Under the pieces are notes generated by a model, which was given only the letters and a program-made list of their open reading frames with translations, searched no databases and had not been told where the DNA came from. A DNA stretch of 64,000 bases from Haemaphysalis longicornis. Lineage: Eukaryota > Arthropoda > Arachnida > Ixodida > Ixodidae. The stretch lies in contig CM023457.1 of the NCBI GenBank assembly GCA_013339765.2, positions 73,086,717 through 73,150,716 on the forward strand. Reading direction: 5' to 3'. Position 1 is the first letter of the stretch. Each line of letters opens with the position of its first letter. The position numbers were made by a program, and so were the translations under genes. Below are positions 44,401 to 54,250 of this stretch, in pieces.

Positions 44401-45213
44401 AACAGGGGGTTGGTGCAAAAACGACCTGACCATGGCTGACATGACGGAACGCACGAATACCTTTCCAATTACACAAGCGCGAACCCATTTTCAATGCCAG
44501 CACGCCTCCCCGCGTTGTGCCCTTTCCCATCTTTCTCATTTACAAACATGCAGAATTTTTTGTATAAATACTAGAGATATGACCCTAAAGAAAACAAAAC
44601 GAAACTAAAACTGCACGTATTTAGTAGCGCGAGAAACGCTTAAAATTCATTGGCGTTGTTTCGTGCGTTTGTCCATTGGCTACATTATGCAGCCAATGTA
44701 GCCTAGTTATGTAGCCTACATAAGTATGAACATAAGCCTCTAGTTTATGTAGCAGCCTGCAAAACTAGCACTGTCAATGAAATCTCGACCATCGCACGTC
44801 CCGGTGCTCCTGCTCGGCGCCTCTAATACGACTGTCGAACGCTCTCGAGGTCGGTCCAACTTAAATCGAGTGCCTACTTGATTCCAATTTTTCACTCCGC
44901 GAACTTACTCCGTCGCGAGCAGGCTGAATTTGCGAGAGAACGTTACTTAATCGATTACTTTACATGTAGTAGCCTTCCAATACCTGTTGCCCAGCGGCGG
45001 AGGGCAAGTACGTGCCGCCATCCTTTCGAAGTATAAGCGCTACCTCGAGCAGGATGTGCCTGGGCATGAAAAACTGCAAACAGGCGACGAGGAATAAAAA
45101 GGTCTCCTGATGGGGCCTCGACAAGCTGGGCCACTAATGACAACAGCTGTCGGCAGCGCGGCGACCTTTCTGAAGAAAACAGCGTGCAGGAAATTTGCTC
45201 TCAACAGGTAAAT
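38403..45213. other. Long AT-rich stretch, no recognised gene
   Basis: No transposon coding motifs and no shared repeats, apart from a partial match of 39068-39092 to the palindrome at 32.5 kb. Many short open frames on both strands lack conserved motifs. A candidate exon at 39.14-39.49 kb is listed separately. Host intronic or intergenic DNA is the best description. Confidence 0.5.
39138..39486 (+). other. Possible exon or gene fragment, Cys-rich, unidentified
   Basis: The frame at 39138-39404 encodes an 88-residue hydrophilic peptide. In the next frame, 39382-39486 reads ACKQSLLTCTVVDEILPCYI then STCKCGCKEGYGRY. The C-x-C-x-C spacing resembles zinc-binding CXC-type segments. It stops exactly at TACAG|GTGAGT (39481-39490), a consensus splice donor. 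One base would have to be inserted or deleted to join the frames. It may be a decayed exon or a transposase tail; I do not recognise the family. Confidence 0.3.
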
Positions 45214-45236
45214 TTTATTATTATTTTCGTTATTAA

Positions 45237-45269
<33 letters not shown>

Positions 45270-45270
45270 C
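45214..45270 (+). repeat. (ATT)n run at the 5' border of LINE chain copy 1
   Basis: Imperfect then pure ATT repeats (pure from about 45234) directly before the truncated LINE begins at CCCCCCTTGCATCACC. The same kind of run precedes copies 4, 5 and 6 of the chain. Confidence 0.85.
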
Positions 45271-45513
45271 CCCCCTTGCATCACCACCCCTGCCAGTCTC
45301 AATGCTCATCTGTCCACTTTAGGTGTCTCGCCCTTGAGCTGCCGACGACTGAAGACTAAATTCGACACCTACGCATCCTTTTATATTTCCTTGAATAAAG
45401 AGTCTTTCGAGCGCCTAAATGACCCCGCTGTTTGGCCGAAAGACTGCCTCTTTAAGGAGTTTCGAGGCATGTTTCGCGAAGGCATGCTTCACAGCTCTGA
45501 GCGCATCACGTAA
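45271..45513 (+). pseudogene. Chain copy 1 ORF1 C-terminus
   Basis: The truncated 5' end enters ORF1 at PASLNAHLSTLGVSPLSCRR and continues with FDTYASFYISLNKESFERLN, then WPKDCLFKEFRGMF to a TAA at 45511-45513. This is the C-terminal domain also seen in copy 4 (about 52910-53140). It would bind element RNA. The ORF2 start lies 11 nt after the stop. Confidence 0.75.
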
Positions 45514-45524
45514 GAAAAACAACC

Positions 45525-46622
45525 ATGACTAGTTTAGATGTTTTTTATCAGAATGTGCGAGGTCTTCGAACTAAGGCGACTGAATTTTTTGGTAACGTTC
45601 TGGCTTCTTGTTTTCCTTTAATAGCTATATCTGAAACTTGGTTGTGCCCTGATATCTTATCCAGTGATTATTTTCCTCAAAATTACCATGTATATCGTAA
45701 TGATCGTGCTTTAACGGGATGCAAACAAAAAGGGGGCGGGGTCCTTCTCGCCGTTGACATATCTCTCCCGTGTGTGCTACGTAGCGATATTGATAACGCA
45801 GATGAGTCTTTATGGGTCGAAATTCATTTCTCTAAAACCGAAAAACTTCTAGTTGGTGTTTTTTACATTCCTCCTGATGTAGCTCCTGAGGCGTTCAATA
45901 AGTTAATCTCCTCCATTGAACAGGTGCTTATCACTCATGGCAACCGCAAAGTCCTCCTGCTTGGAGATTTTAATGCTCCTGGCGTGGAGTGGAGCCAGCT
46001 AACTTGTTCCCATTACAACCACCACATTGAACAGAAGGGTAATAGGCTGCTAGATTTTTTGGCTTTCACTTCTAAGGCACAGTGTAATCGCATAAAAAAT
46101 TGCAGTAGAAATATTCTGGACCTGTGCTTTTCGAACTTTGATGGCGTTAGTGTGTTGCACTCTGATTGTTCTTTAGTAATACCGGACAGATTTCATCCTC
46201 CTCTTTCTATTTCCTGTTGCCTCCCTTCATTGCTCCACCGTTCCGTAAACTCCAACAACACGCAACCTCATTACGCTTTCGCCAGGGGAGATTATGCTGG
46301 GCTGTATGGCTACTTTTCCGCTGCCCCTTGGTCGACCGTCATTGACCACACTGATGTCAATGAACAAGTCGACCGTTTCACAGAGATTGTGCTTTCGGGT
46401 ATGAAGGAATACATCCCGCAATATTTACCGAGGAGGTTCAGGTTTCCACACTGGTTTTCTTCTGAATTGCGGGATGCCCTGAAACTCAAGGAACGTGCGC
46501 ACAGAAAGATGAAGCGCTCTGGTGCCAACCAGTTTGCTCAGGAATTCCGGCGCCTACGTGCCCTATGTAAAATATTGCACAAACGTGATCATACTTCGTA
46601 CCTGGCGTCGGTAGAAAACTAA
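45525..46622 (+). CDS. Chain copy 1 ORF2, APE endonuclease
   Basis: An uninterrupted frame from the ATG at 45525. The blocks are FYQNVRGLRTK (Asn), ISETWLCPDI (Glu), GVFYIPPDVAPEAF and LLLGDFNAPGVEW (Asp, Asn). IPDRFHPPLSI occupies the place of the usual SDH block. A linker with FPHWFSSELRDALKLKERAH follows, ending at SVEN and TAA. Copy 4 shows that the protein should continue (SVVAKATHQPGAFWKYI), so the TAA arises from a small deletion near 46613. It nicks target DNA to start reverse transcription. Confidence 0.85.
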   Translation: MTSLDVFYQNVRGLRTKATEFFGNVLASCFPLIAISETWLCPDILSSDYFPQNYHVYRNDRALTGCKQKGGGVLLAVDISLPCVLRSDIDNADESLWVEIHFSKTEKLLVGVFYIPPDVAPEAFNKLISSIEQVLITHGNRKVLLLGDFNAPGVEWSQLTCSHYNHHIEQKGNRLLDFLAFTSKAQCNRIKNCSRNILDLCFSNFDGVSVLHSDCSLVIPDRFHPPLSISCCLPSLLHRSVNSNNTQPHYAFARGDYAGLYGYFSAAPWSTVIDHTDVNEQVDRFTEIVLSGMKEYIPQYLPRRFRFPHWFSSELRDALKLKERAHRKMKRSGANQFAQEFRRLRALCKILHKRDHTSYLASVEN

Positions 46623-48348
46623 AGCAACTCACCAACCGGGAGCCTTCTGGAAATACATTAATTCTAGATCTAGTACAACTAAAGATTCTATTCGTCTTCT
46701 AGACTCCAACGGAGAGGAGGTTGTCAAGGTGGCCGACTGCTTTGCTCGTCAATTTTCTTCTTTTTTTTGGGATTAGCGGTGGTAGTGACAACAGCAGCGC
46801 CCCTTGTCACCAGGGCGAGAACTCCGGTTGTTTACAACTGGACGAGAACATCATTCGGACCAGCATCAAGCGGCTCAAGCCCTCGCTTTCTTGTGGGCCA
46901 GATGGTATTCCTGCTGCAATCCTAAAAACATATGCAAATATATTCGTTCCTGTGTTCACTTCAATATTTAATAACTGTCTCCGGTCGGGAACGTTTCCTC
47001 GCTCATGGAAAATCTCTCGCGTATTCCCTGTTTTCAAGTCAGGCCAAAAAACTGATGCTCTAAACTATAGGCCTGTCTCGCTGCTTTGTTCTGCCTCTAA
47101 AATTTTCGAGTTATCTCTTCATACGGTCTTGTCTTCCTCATTTAAACATGTCCTCATTCCTAATCAACATGGATTTATGCGTGGTCGTTCAACTTCCACG
47201 AACCTTGTATGCTTCATGGAGCAGGCTGTCCCAGCAATCGTTGGTAGAAGCCAACTGGATGTGGTCTACTGTGACATGAGCAAAGCCTTTGATGTTGTCA
47301 ACCACTCGTTATTGCTTGCAAAGCTCACTCTGTTAGATGTACACGCTTCTTTGGTGGGTCTTATACGTTGTTATCTCAAGGAGCGATATTGCTATGTAAG
47401 TGTTAACGGTCAAACATCATTTAGGTACAAAGCAACCAGTGGTGTACCCCAAGGCTCCGTTCTGGGTCCCCTTCTTTTTTCCATTTTCATTAACGATGTT
47501 GCTTTCTGCATTCAAAATTCTTCTTTTTTGTTGTACGCTGATGATATAAAAATCTTTAGAGAAGTGCGTAGTGTTCAGGACTGTAATTCTCTTCAGGTTG
47601 ATATAGCGTCATTCCATCGTTGGTGCACACAAAAACGACCTTATCTTGAACCCTTCAAAAAACTAAAGTTGTCTCCTATAGTAGAAAAACTCAACAGCTG
47701 CAATACTCTTATAAAATTGCAAGCACTGCATTGCCGAGGGTGACTGAAATTCGAGACTTGGGAGTACTATTTGATACTTCTCTGACTTTCTCTTCCCACA
47801 TTGCACAAATTACCCGTCGGTCTCTTCGTTGTCTGGGTGCTGTTTGCAGGTATTCTAGAGAGTTTAAAGGTCCGCTTCCTTTCTTAAAGTTGTATTCGGC
47901 TCTCTGCTTACCTCTTCTTGAATACGGGTCTGTTGTCTGGAATGGAACTTGCAAGTCCAATAGTGACCGTATCGAAAGGGTTCAAAATAAGTTCCTTTCT
48001 ATCTTTAAGCACCGCTTCCGTCATGTGCAAGACGACGCAAACGGCATCATGTCTCTTCTGAAAAGCATTCCTTCCCTTCGGTGTCGACGAATGCGAGCTG
48101 ATATTATCTTTCTCTATAAACTTCTTCATGGTAATATTTTGTGGGACGATTTGGTTACACTTATCAATGTCAATTTGCCAAATAAACTTTTCAGAAAATT
48201 TCCAGCTTTCAGACCAGTTGCTTTAAATAGCCGACGCTCGTCCATCTGCCGAATACAATGTGCATATAATGAATATTCCGTTCGGCTTGATATATTCCAG
48301 AGCTCCTTTACTTTGTTCTCTAATGAGTTGAAAACTGTTGTAGCTTAA
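46623..48348 (+). pseudogene. Chain copy 1 ORF2, reverse transcriptase, broken
   Basis: A frameshifted linker leads to the RT in the frame 46721-47743: SLSCGPDGIPAAILK, YRPVSLLCSASKIFE, HGFMRGRSTSTNLV, CDMSKAFDVVNH, GVPQGSVLGPLLFSIFIND and the catalytic LLYADDIKIF (about 47530-47562). Another shift near 47630 follows. The C-terminal part at 47731-48348 has EIRDLGVLFDTSLTFSSHI and VVWNGTCKSNSDRIERVQNK, and ends FSNELKTVVA. There are three lesions in all, and the RT core residues are intact. Confidence 0.85.
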
Positions 48349-48849
48349 GTCCTTTATGTCATTCCAAATTTATGTACCCTATGTATTATGTGCAAACTGT
48401 TCTTGCTTGCTTTTCACTTTTTCTTGTTTTGTGTTGCTTGAATATTTGTACGTTTTAGTGTCAGTGTTGGTAATGCTGAAGCTTTTCCCCCTTTTTTTTG
48501 AACTTTCTAATATGTTGTTAGAAAACCTTGGTTACATACGTATACTCTATGTCATGTTGATTCAATATTTGCCTGTATAGTTCCTATTTTTCACATCTAC
48601 TGAACGTTTCGCTGGCCGAGTGGCATGGCTTGCAACACTAAGCCTGCCTTTTCTTTTTTGACTTTCTGTTCTTTTTTTTTTCCTTTTTTGCTTTCTAAGA
48701 TTTCTGTAACTATTTTTACTTTATTGTTTATGTCATACATATATCTTGTCTTAATTGTAGTGTTTTTTTTTTGTATGGTGTACCAGTACCAAGACCCTAG
48801 GGTTGTTCCTGGGCACCGAAAATAAAGGTTGATTGATTGATTGATTGAT

Positions 48850-50790
48850 CTTTCTTTACCGTGTTCCTCTCAGTTCATTCGCTCCTGTCCATCTGCCCGT
48901 CCTGCCTTTAACTTTGCCGCTGGGGACTACGTAGGTTTTTATAATTATCTGTCGGAGTTTGATTTGTCTGAGGTTTTGAACGCTGGAAAGTTGACGAGCA
49001 AGTCGAGCAATTTTTCTTCTATATGCAAGAAGGTATGCGCAGATTCATCCGCGTAAGCGGCCCAGGAACTGTAAATTCCCCGCTTGGTTTTCAGGTGAGC
49101 TCCGCGTGGCCTTGAAACATAAGAAGCGTGCCCATCGGAAGGCACGGCGGACAAATAGTGAGGCATGGCAACATCAATTTGTCAATTACAGGCCTTTGTG
49201 CAAAGTGCTCTATAAGCGGGATCGGTTACTGTACATCTCTGCTGTTGAAAATGATGCTACGCGGAGTTCCAAATGCTTCTGCAGTACGTCCGTTTTCGCT
49301 CCGTCACGAAGAGCCGAGAAACACACCAGCCTTCTCGATGAAAAGGGAAATGATATCGCTTCTGTTGTCGATGCATTTGCTGAGAGCACTTCAGTTCAGT
49401 ATTTGGACCCAATACCCTCTCCCGCGCCCGCGAACTGTCTTCTTCGAATTTCTGTATCACCCTTATATGCGAAGAAAGACGTCTCAAGGCACTCAAACAG
49501 CTAAAGCCATCTCTTTCGTCTGGTCTGGATGGAATTCCCTCCGCACTACTAAAACCTTACGGGGTCATACTAGCTCCGATTCTCGCTTCTATATTTAACA
49601 ACTGTATAAGATCATCCACCTTTCCGCGCCTTTGGAAAGTCGCGTGTATTGTTCCTGTGTTTCAGACTGGTGTGAAAACAAAGGTAGAAAACTACAGGCC
49701 AATTTCTATCCTCTCTTCGGGAAGCAAACTGTTCGAATCAATTTTGCACGTAATTTTGTCGAGTAGTGTCAAAAACATCCTTCTTCCAGAACAACGCGGT
49801 TTTTTATCTGCCCATTCAACTACTACAAACCTTGTGTCTTTTATATCCTTTGCCTCGGAAGCTGTGCATGGACGGGGTCAGCTCGATACCGTGTACTGTG
49901 ACCTCAGCAAAGCGTTTGACGTAGTTGACCATTCCTTGCTTCTGCATAAAATGTCTGCTTATAACATTCCCGTTTGCTTCGTGGAGTTACTCAGCAGCTA
50001 TCTTAATAATAGGTCATGTTTTGTCTCTGTTAATGATAAAGAATCTGCTGCCTACTATGCTTCCAGTGGTGTGCCTCAGGGATCTGTTCTGGGGCCCCTT
50101 TTGTTTTTTTTTGTTTTTTAATGACGTCTCAGCCTCTATAAATCAGTCTTGTTTTCTGTTATATGCTGATGAAATCAAAATATTTAAAGAAGTTACTAGC
50201 GCTGAAGATTGCATAGCTGTTCAATCTGATGTGGATGCTTTTAGCAACTGGTGCTCCACGAACAAACTTGCTCTTAGTGGCACTAAAACGAAGGTTATGT
50301 CCTACACTCGTAAAACAAACCCCATACTTTATCCGTACGTTGTGAAAAATGTCCCACTACCGCGTGTGCTGAAAATATCTGACCTTGGAGTGGTATTTGA
50401 CAGTGCGCTAAACTTTTCTGCTCATGTGGATTCTATTTCTAAGCGCGCCCTTCGCCGCTTGGGGTTTGTCTGTCGAATACCAAGAGAATTCAGCAACCCT
50501 GTCTCACTACTAAAGCTTTAATTGTCTGTTGTCCGCCCTATTTTAGAATATGCCTCGGTTGTTTGGAACGGCACGTGCCAGTCGAACAGTAATATACTTG
50601 ACAAAGTGCAAAATAAGTTCATATGTATCCACAAACATCGTTTCTCCCGCCACAGTGGCAATGGTTCAGACTTTTTTACTTCTAATCCTCTCCAAAGTTT
50701 GAAGTCAAGACGAACCAATGCTGACCTAATTTTTTATTTAAACTTGTACGCGGGATTATTTCTTGTTCGGAGTTGCTTGCAAATGTAAAT
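48850..50790 (+). pseudogene. Chain copy 2 ORF2 (linker and RT), broken
   Basis: The pieces are SARPAFNFAAGDYVGFYNYL (48895), a basic linker in the next frame, then RT: FNNCIRSSTFPRLWKV, NYRPISILSSGSKLFESIL, FLSAHSTTTNLVSF, CDLSKAFDVVDH and SGVPQGSVLGPLLF. A shift in the T-rich run near 50105 follows. FLLYADEIKIF at about 50155-50190 has the second catalytic Asp replaced by Glu (YADE). ISDLGVVFDSALNFSAHV and VVWNGTCQSNSNILDKVQNK follow. A stop at 50519-50521 splits the last part. Not functional. Confidence 0.8.
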
Positions 50791-51052
50791 CTTAGAGTAC
50801 AGTCGAAACTTACCCGTAAGTCTCCTATACTTCGTACCCGTAAGACATGCAATAGACACTGCACATTGTACCGCCTTCAAGAAACATACAATCTCTACTC
50901 CCATAATATTGACCTGTTTCATGCACCCCTTCCGTCTTACATGTTCGACCTTCTGAGATTCTGTCTCTCCCTGACTTGGTTCCGACCAGTTTTAATTCAT
51001 TTTCATTGCCCTATTTCCGTTTATGTTGCGCGCCTTTGTTACTGTTCCTACT

Positions 51053-51058
51053 CATATA

Positions 51059-51108
<50 letters not shown>
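51053..51108 (+). repeat. (TA)n microsatellite
   Basis: About 27 TA units with one G interruption near 51064, in the 3' UTR of chain copy 2. Confidence 0.9.
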
Positions 51109-51110
<2 letters not shown>

Positions 51111-51368
51111 CCGGTTTGTATTGTCAAATTTTTATGACACTGTGTTTTATCGTTCCGTGATTGTCCAAACTTTAGTGTGCCGAAATCATTGATTTTGTTA
51201 AATGACCTTTATTCTTCATTCTAGTTTTTTTCTTCGCTTGTACTTTGTTGTTCTTCTCACGCGTGGATGTATTTGTGTCGTCGTCTGTCTTTTTCTTAAG
51301 TGCGCCAGAACAAAGGCTACGGCTGTACCTGGGCGCTATAATAAAGAGATTGATTGATTGATTGATTA

Positions 51369-52020
51369 TTCTTATTGCGCAGACCTTTCTTGCGCAGACC
51401 TGCTTAACTGTTTAGAGTTTAGTGTACCACAAAGGCCCACCAGGTCGCATCGCCGTTCTTGACCGCTGCGCGCAACTCTAATCATTCTCCTGTGCGCAGA
51501 ATACAGAATTGTTACAACCGCTTCTTTGAACGCCTGGACATCTTTCAGAAATCTTTTACAATTTACCTTACAGCGCTGTTGAATACAGTATGTTAAACAT
51601 CTATGATATGTCTGTCGTTCTTTTTTTGTTCTGGAATTTGGTTTCTCTGCGGTTGTGTCAATCCAACTGATAGTTGCCTATTTCTGAAACTGTTAACTGT
51701 CATTTGTTCGTCTTATCATTTGTCTCTACACTCTTGGCGTTGTTTTTGTTGTATTACTGTCAAACTTGTGCTCTGCCTGTCGTGTGGCCTTTACGACAGG
51801 CAGAGCAACATAGGCATTTTTTTTTATCTGTACCCAGGCTCCGCCTGTGCTTTATTTCTGTCTTTTTCACTACTTCAATTTGTGTGTGTCTTGTCGCTTG
51901 TTTGTTTCTTGCTATATGTTTCTTGTATTTTGTTTTTATGTAACTATCCGTGCGCCAGCACGCAGGCCTCTGGCTGTTCCTGGGCACGTAAATAAACGTG
52001 ATTGATTGATTATTATTATT
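51369..52020 (+). mobile_element. LINE chain copy 3 (3' terminal fragment)
   Basis: Starts in the last codons of ORF2: CRIQ-type sequence then RFFERLDIFQKSFTIY, matching RLDIFQSSFTLF of copy 1. It contains only the 3' UTR, the terminal block CTGTTCCTGGGCACG, AATAAACG, and a tail of (TTGA)n then (TTA)n at 52000-52024. It lies between the tail of copy 2 and the 5' end of copy 4. Confidence 0.75.
51771..51805 (+). other. 13-bp perfect hairpin in a LINE 3' UTR
   Basis: Arms CTCTGCCTGTCGT (51771-51783) and ACGACAGGCAGAG (51793-51805) with a 9-nt loop. RT-recognised 3' hairpins exist in some LINEs, but copies 1 and 4 have no obvious equivalent, so the role is unknown. Confidence 0.6.
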
Positions 52021-52031
52021 ATTGCGGCAAG

Positions 52032-53142
52032 ATGGCGCCCAGCAAGGATTGCTGTATTCTATGCTCTTGTGTTTTTTATGGTAAACAAAAGTTTTTCCGC
52101 TGCCTTTCCTGTAAAAAACGCGTGCCCGCGAAGTGTGTTGTGTGGCCGGACGCTGAGCTTCAACTCCTGAGTTCTGGCGCTCGGCCGTTCAAGTGCGACA
52201 TCTGTGAAACGGCTGAGGCGGCGGCTAGGCCTAGCGGAGCCGGCGACGACTTCGGCACGTCTGCAAGCGGGGCTCCTTCCCCCTGCTCCCTTCGACGAGG
52301 ACTCGCCGCCCGTCGTCGAGAAGGGCCCGGCCCCGCCGTCCCAGCCGGTTGACCTTGACGCCGAAGCTGCCGGTCTTCGGCGCACTCCTCATCGACGCGC
52401 TGGACAGAATTTCTTTCCTCAGCGACCAAGTGGCCCGGCTGCGGAGGACAACGGACCCTCATGCCGCCGTGAAAACGCGCACTGTTTTCGACCGTCTCCG
52501 TAAAGAAGGGAGGGAGACCCGCGGCCCATTATGCGAAGGTGGTTAGTTCCCTGCGGTGTGGAGGTGTGCTCCTTGTGTGCCGAATTGCTTCGTCGCCCCC
52601 CCTGCCTTGCAGTATGAAGTACGTCGCAGCTCGGAAAAAGCCGTCTTTCACGCAAGTTGTCTACAAAGAAGTGTCGCCGTCGGCTACGTCGGCTCCGCTG
52701 CAGCGGTGTCTTCGGCTTTTCCGACAATGCCTCCCACTCCGTCCCCACTTTCCCCGGTGCAATCTGTGTCTGTGCTTGACCGTAACCTTCCTACTATTGA
52801 GAAGAAGCGCCGAAGCCGGCAGTGTAGGTGCATCGGACACATGTGGACTCGTCATCGTACCGCAGCCGAAGCGCCCCAACGCTATGTTCGGTCTCAAAGC
52901 TTTCCCCATCCACCAACCTCTGCTAGCCTTAATGCCCACCTGTCACCTTAGTGTCTCGTCCTTGAGCTGCGACGACTGAAGGACTAAGTTTGACAAGTAC
53001 GCATCCTTTTCTTATACCCGTCAGTGAAGAGTTTTTTCGAGCGCTTGAATGACCCCGCTGTTTGGCCGAAGACTGCCTCTTAAGGAGTTTTCGAGGCATG
53101 TTTCGCGAAGGCATGCTTCACAGCTCTGAGCGCATCACATAG
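52032..53142 (+). pseudogene. Chain copy 4 ORF1 with PHD-like zinc finger
   Basis: The N-terminus MAPSKDCCILCSCVF has Cys pairs continuing F-R-C-L-S-C-K, K-C-V-V-W and F-K-C-D-I-C-E, a PHD/RING-like zinc-finger layout in the first 60 residues. An acidic Pro-rich linker follows in a shifted frame. A helical stretch GALLIDALDRISFLSDQVAR (about 52382-52442) comes next, then a C-terminal domain matching copy 1 (SLNAHLSP... to the FKEFRGMF-like block, shifted). At least four frameshifts. PHD-like fingers in ORF1 are known from CR1-type elements; function here would be nucleic-acid or chromatin binding. Confidence 0.7.
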
Positions 53143-53151
53143 AAAAGCAAT

Positions 53152-54250
53152 GATGACTAGTACTTTGGATGTGTTTCATCAGAATGTGCGCGGTCTTCGT
53201 ACCAAGGCAACTGACTTCTTTGGTAATGTTTCTGGCTTCGTGTTTTCCTTCTATCTCTGAAACTTGGTCGTGCCCTGATATCCTGTCTAGTGATTATTTC
53301 CCCCTCAAAATTACCATGTATATCGTAGTGATCGTGCTTGACGGGAAGCAAACAAAAGGGGGTGGGGGTCCTTCTTGCGTCGACAAATCTCTCCCGAGTG
53401 TGCTTTGTATGATATTCAGAATGCAGATGAGTCTGTATGGGTTGAAATTCTTATCTCTAAAACTGAAAAACTTCTTGTTGGGGTTTTTTTACATTCCCCC
53501 TGATGTAGCTCCTGACGCAATTCAATCAGTTAGTCTCCTCCATTGAACAGGAGCTTATTACTCATTGCAACCGCAAGGTCCTCCTTCTTGGAGACTTTAC
53601 GCTCCTGGCGTTCAGTGGAGCCATCTATCCTGTTCCCACCATAACACCACATTGAACAGACTGGTAATAGATTACTAGATTTTCGTCTTTCACTTCCATG
53701 GCAGAGCATAATCACATAAAAATCTGCAGTGGAAACATTTGGGGACCTGTGTTTTTCGAATTTTGATGATATAGTGTGTCACACCTCTGCTTGTCCTTAG
53801 TTAACCTGACAGATTTCATCCTCCTCTTTCTATTTCCTGTTCCCTTCCCACAATGCTCCACCATTCCGTAAGTTCCTGCAACACGCAACCTCGCTACAAC
53901 TTTCGCCCGGGGAGATTACGTTGGGTTGTATGATTACTTTTCTGCTGCCCCTTGTCGACAGTCCTTGACGAAACTGATGTCAATGAACAAGTTGACCGTT
54001 TTACTGAGATTGTACGTTTGGGTATGAAGAAATACAATCCCGCAATATTTACCAAAAGAAGTTCAAATTCCCACACTGGTTTTCTTCTGAATTGCGGGAT
54101 GCCCTTAAACTCAAAGATCGTGCGCACAGAAAGATGAAGCGCTCTGGTGCGAACCAGTTCGCTCAGGAGTTTTCGGCGCCTACGTGCCTTATGCAAAATA
54201 TTGCACAAGCGTGATAATGCTTCGTACCTGGCGTCAGTAGTAGCTAAAGC
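53152..54250 (+). pseudogene. Chain copy 4 ORF2, APE endonuclease, broken
   Basis: Counterpart of 45525-46622 but split among many frames: FHQNVRGLRTKATDFF, SETWSCPDILSSDYFP, GFFYIPPDVAPDAI, a damaged LLGDF block near 53590, then DVNEQVDRFTEIVRLGMKKY and HKRDNASYLASVVAKATHQP. Small indels occur roughly every 50-150 bp. The domain is dead but clearly homologous. Confidence 0.75.

Larger units (their letters stand above)
45271..48849 (+). mobile_element. LINE chain copy 1 (RNase H-less, 5' truncated in ORF1)
   Basis: Contains the ORF1 C-terminus, a complete APE domain, RT, a 3' UTR of about 450 bp, the terminal block GGTTGTTCCTGGGCACC, AATAAAGG and a (TTGA)n tail at 48829-48849. Without RNase H and with a microsatellite tail, it fits CR1/Jockey-type LINEs. 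It is the best preserved member of the chain and keeps YADD. Confidence 0.85.
48850..51368 (+). mobile_element. LINE chain copy 2 (5' truncated in the ORF2 linker)
   Basis: Begins directly at the (TTGA)n tail of copy 1, inside the region between endonuclease and RT, and runs to its own (TTGA)n tail at 51349-51368 after GGCTGTACCTGGGCGC. It is diverged from copies 1 and 4, so it is a different subfamily. The 3' UTR contains a (TA)n microsatellite. Confidence 0.8.

Noticed and set aside
44675..44703. Short inverted repeat GGCTACATT / AATGTAGCC
   Set aside because: Nine base pairs with an 8-nt loop in AT-rich DNA is expected by chance, and there is no context.
44940..45213. Host exon ending at CAACAG|GTAAAT
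   Set aside because: A stop codon lies within the apparent frame and there is no known protein motif. The donor-like site is directly before a microsatellite.
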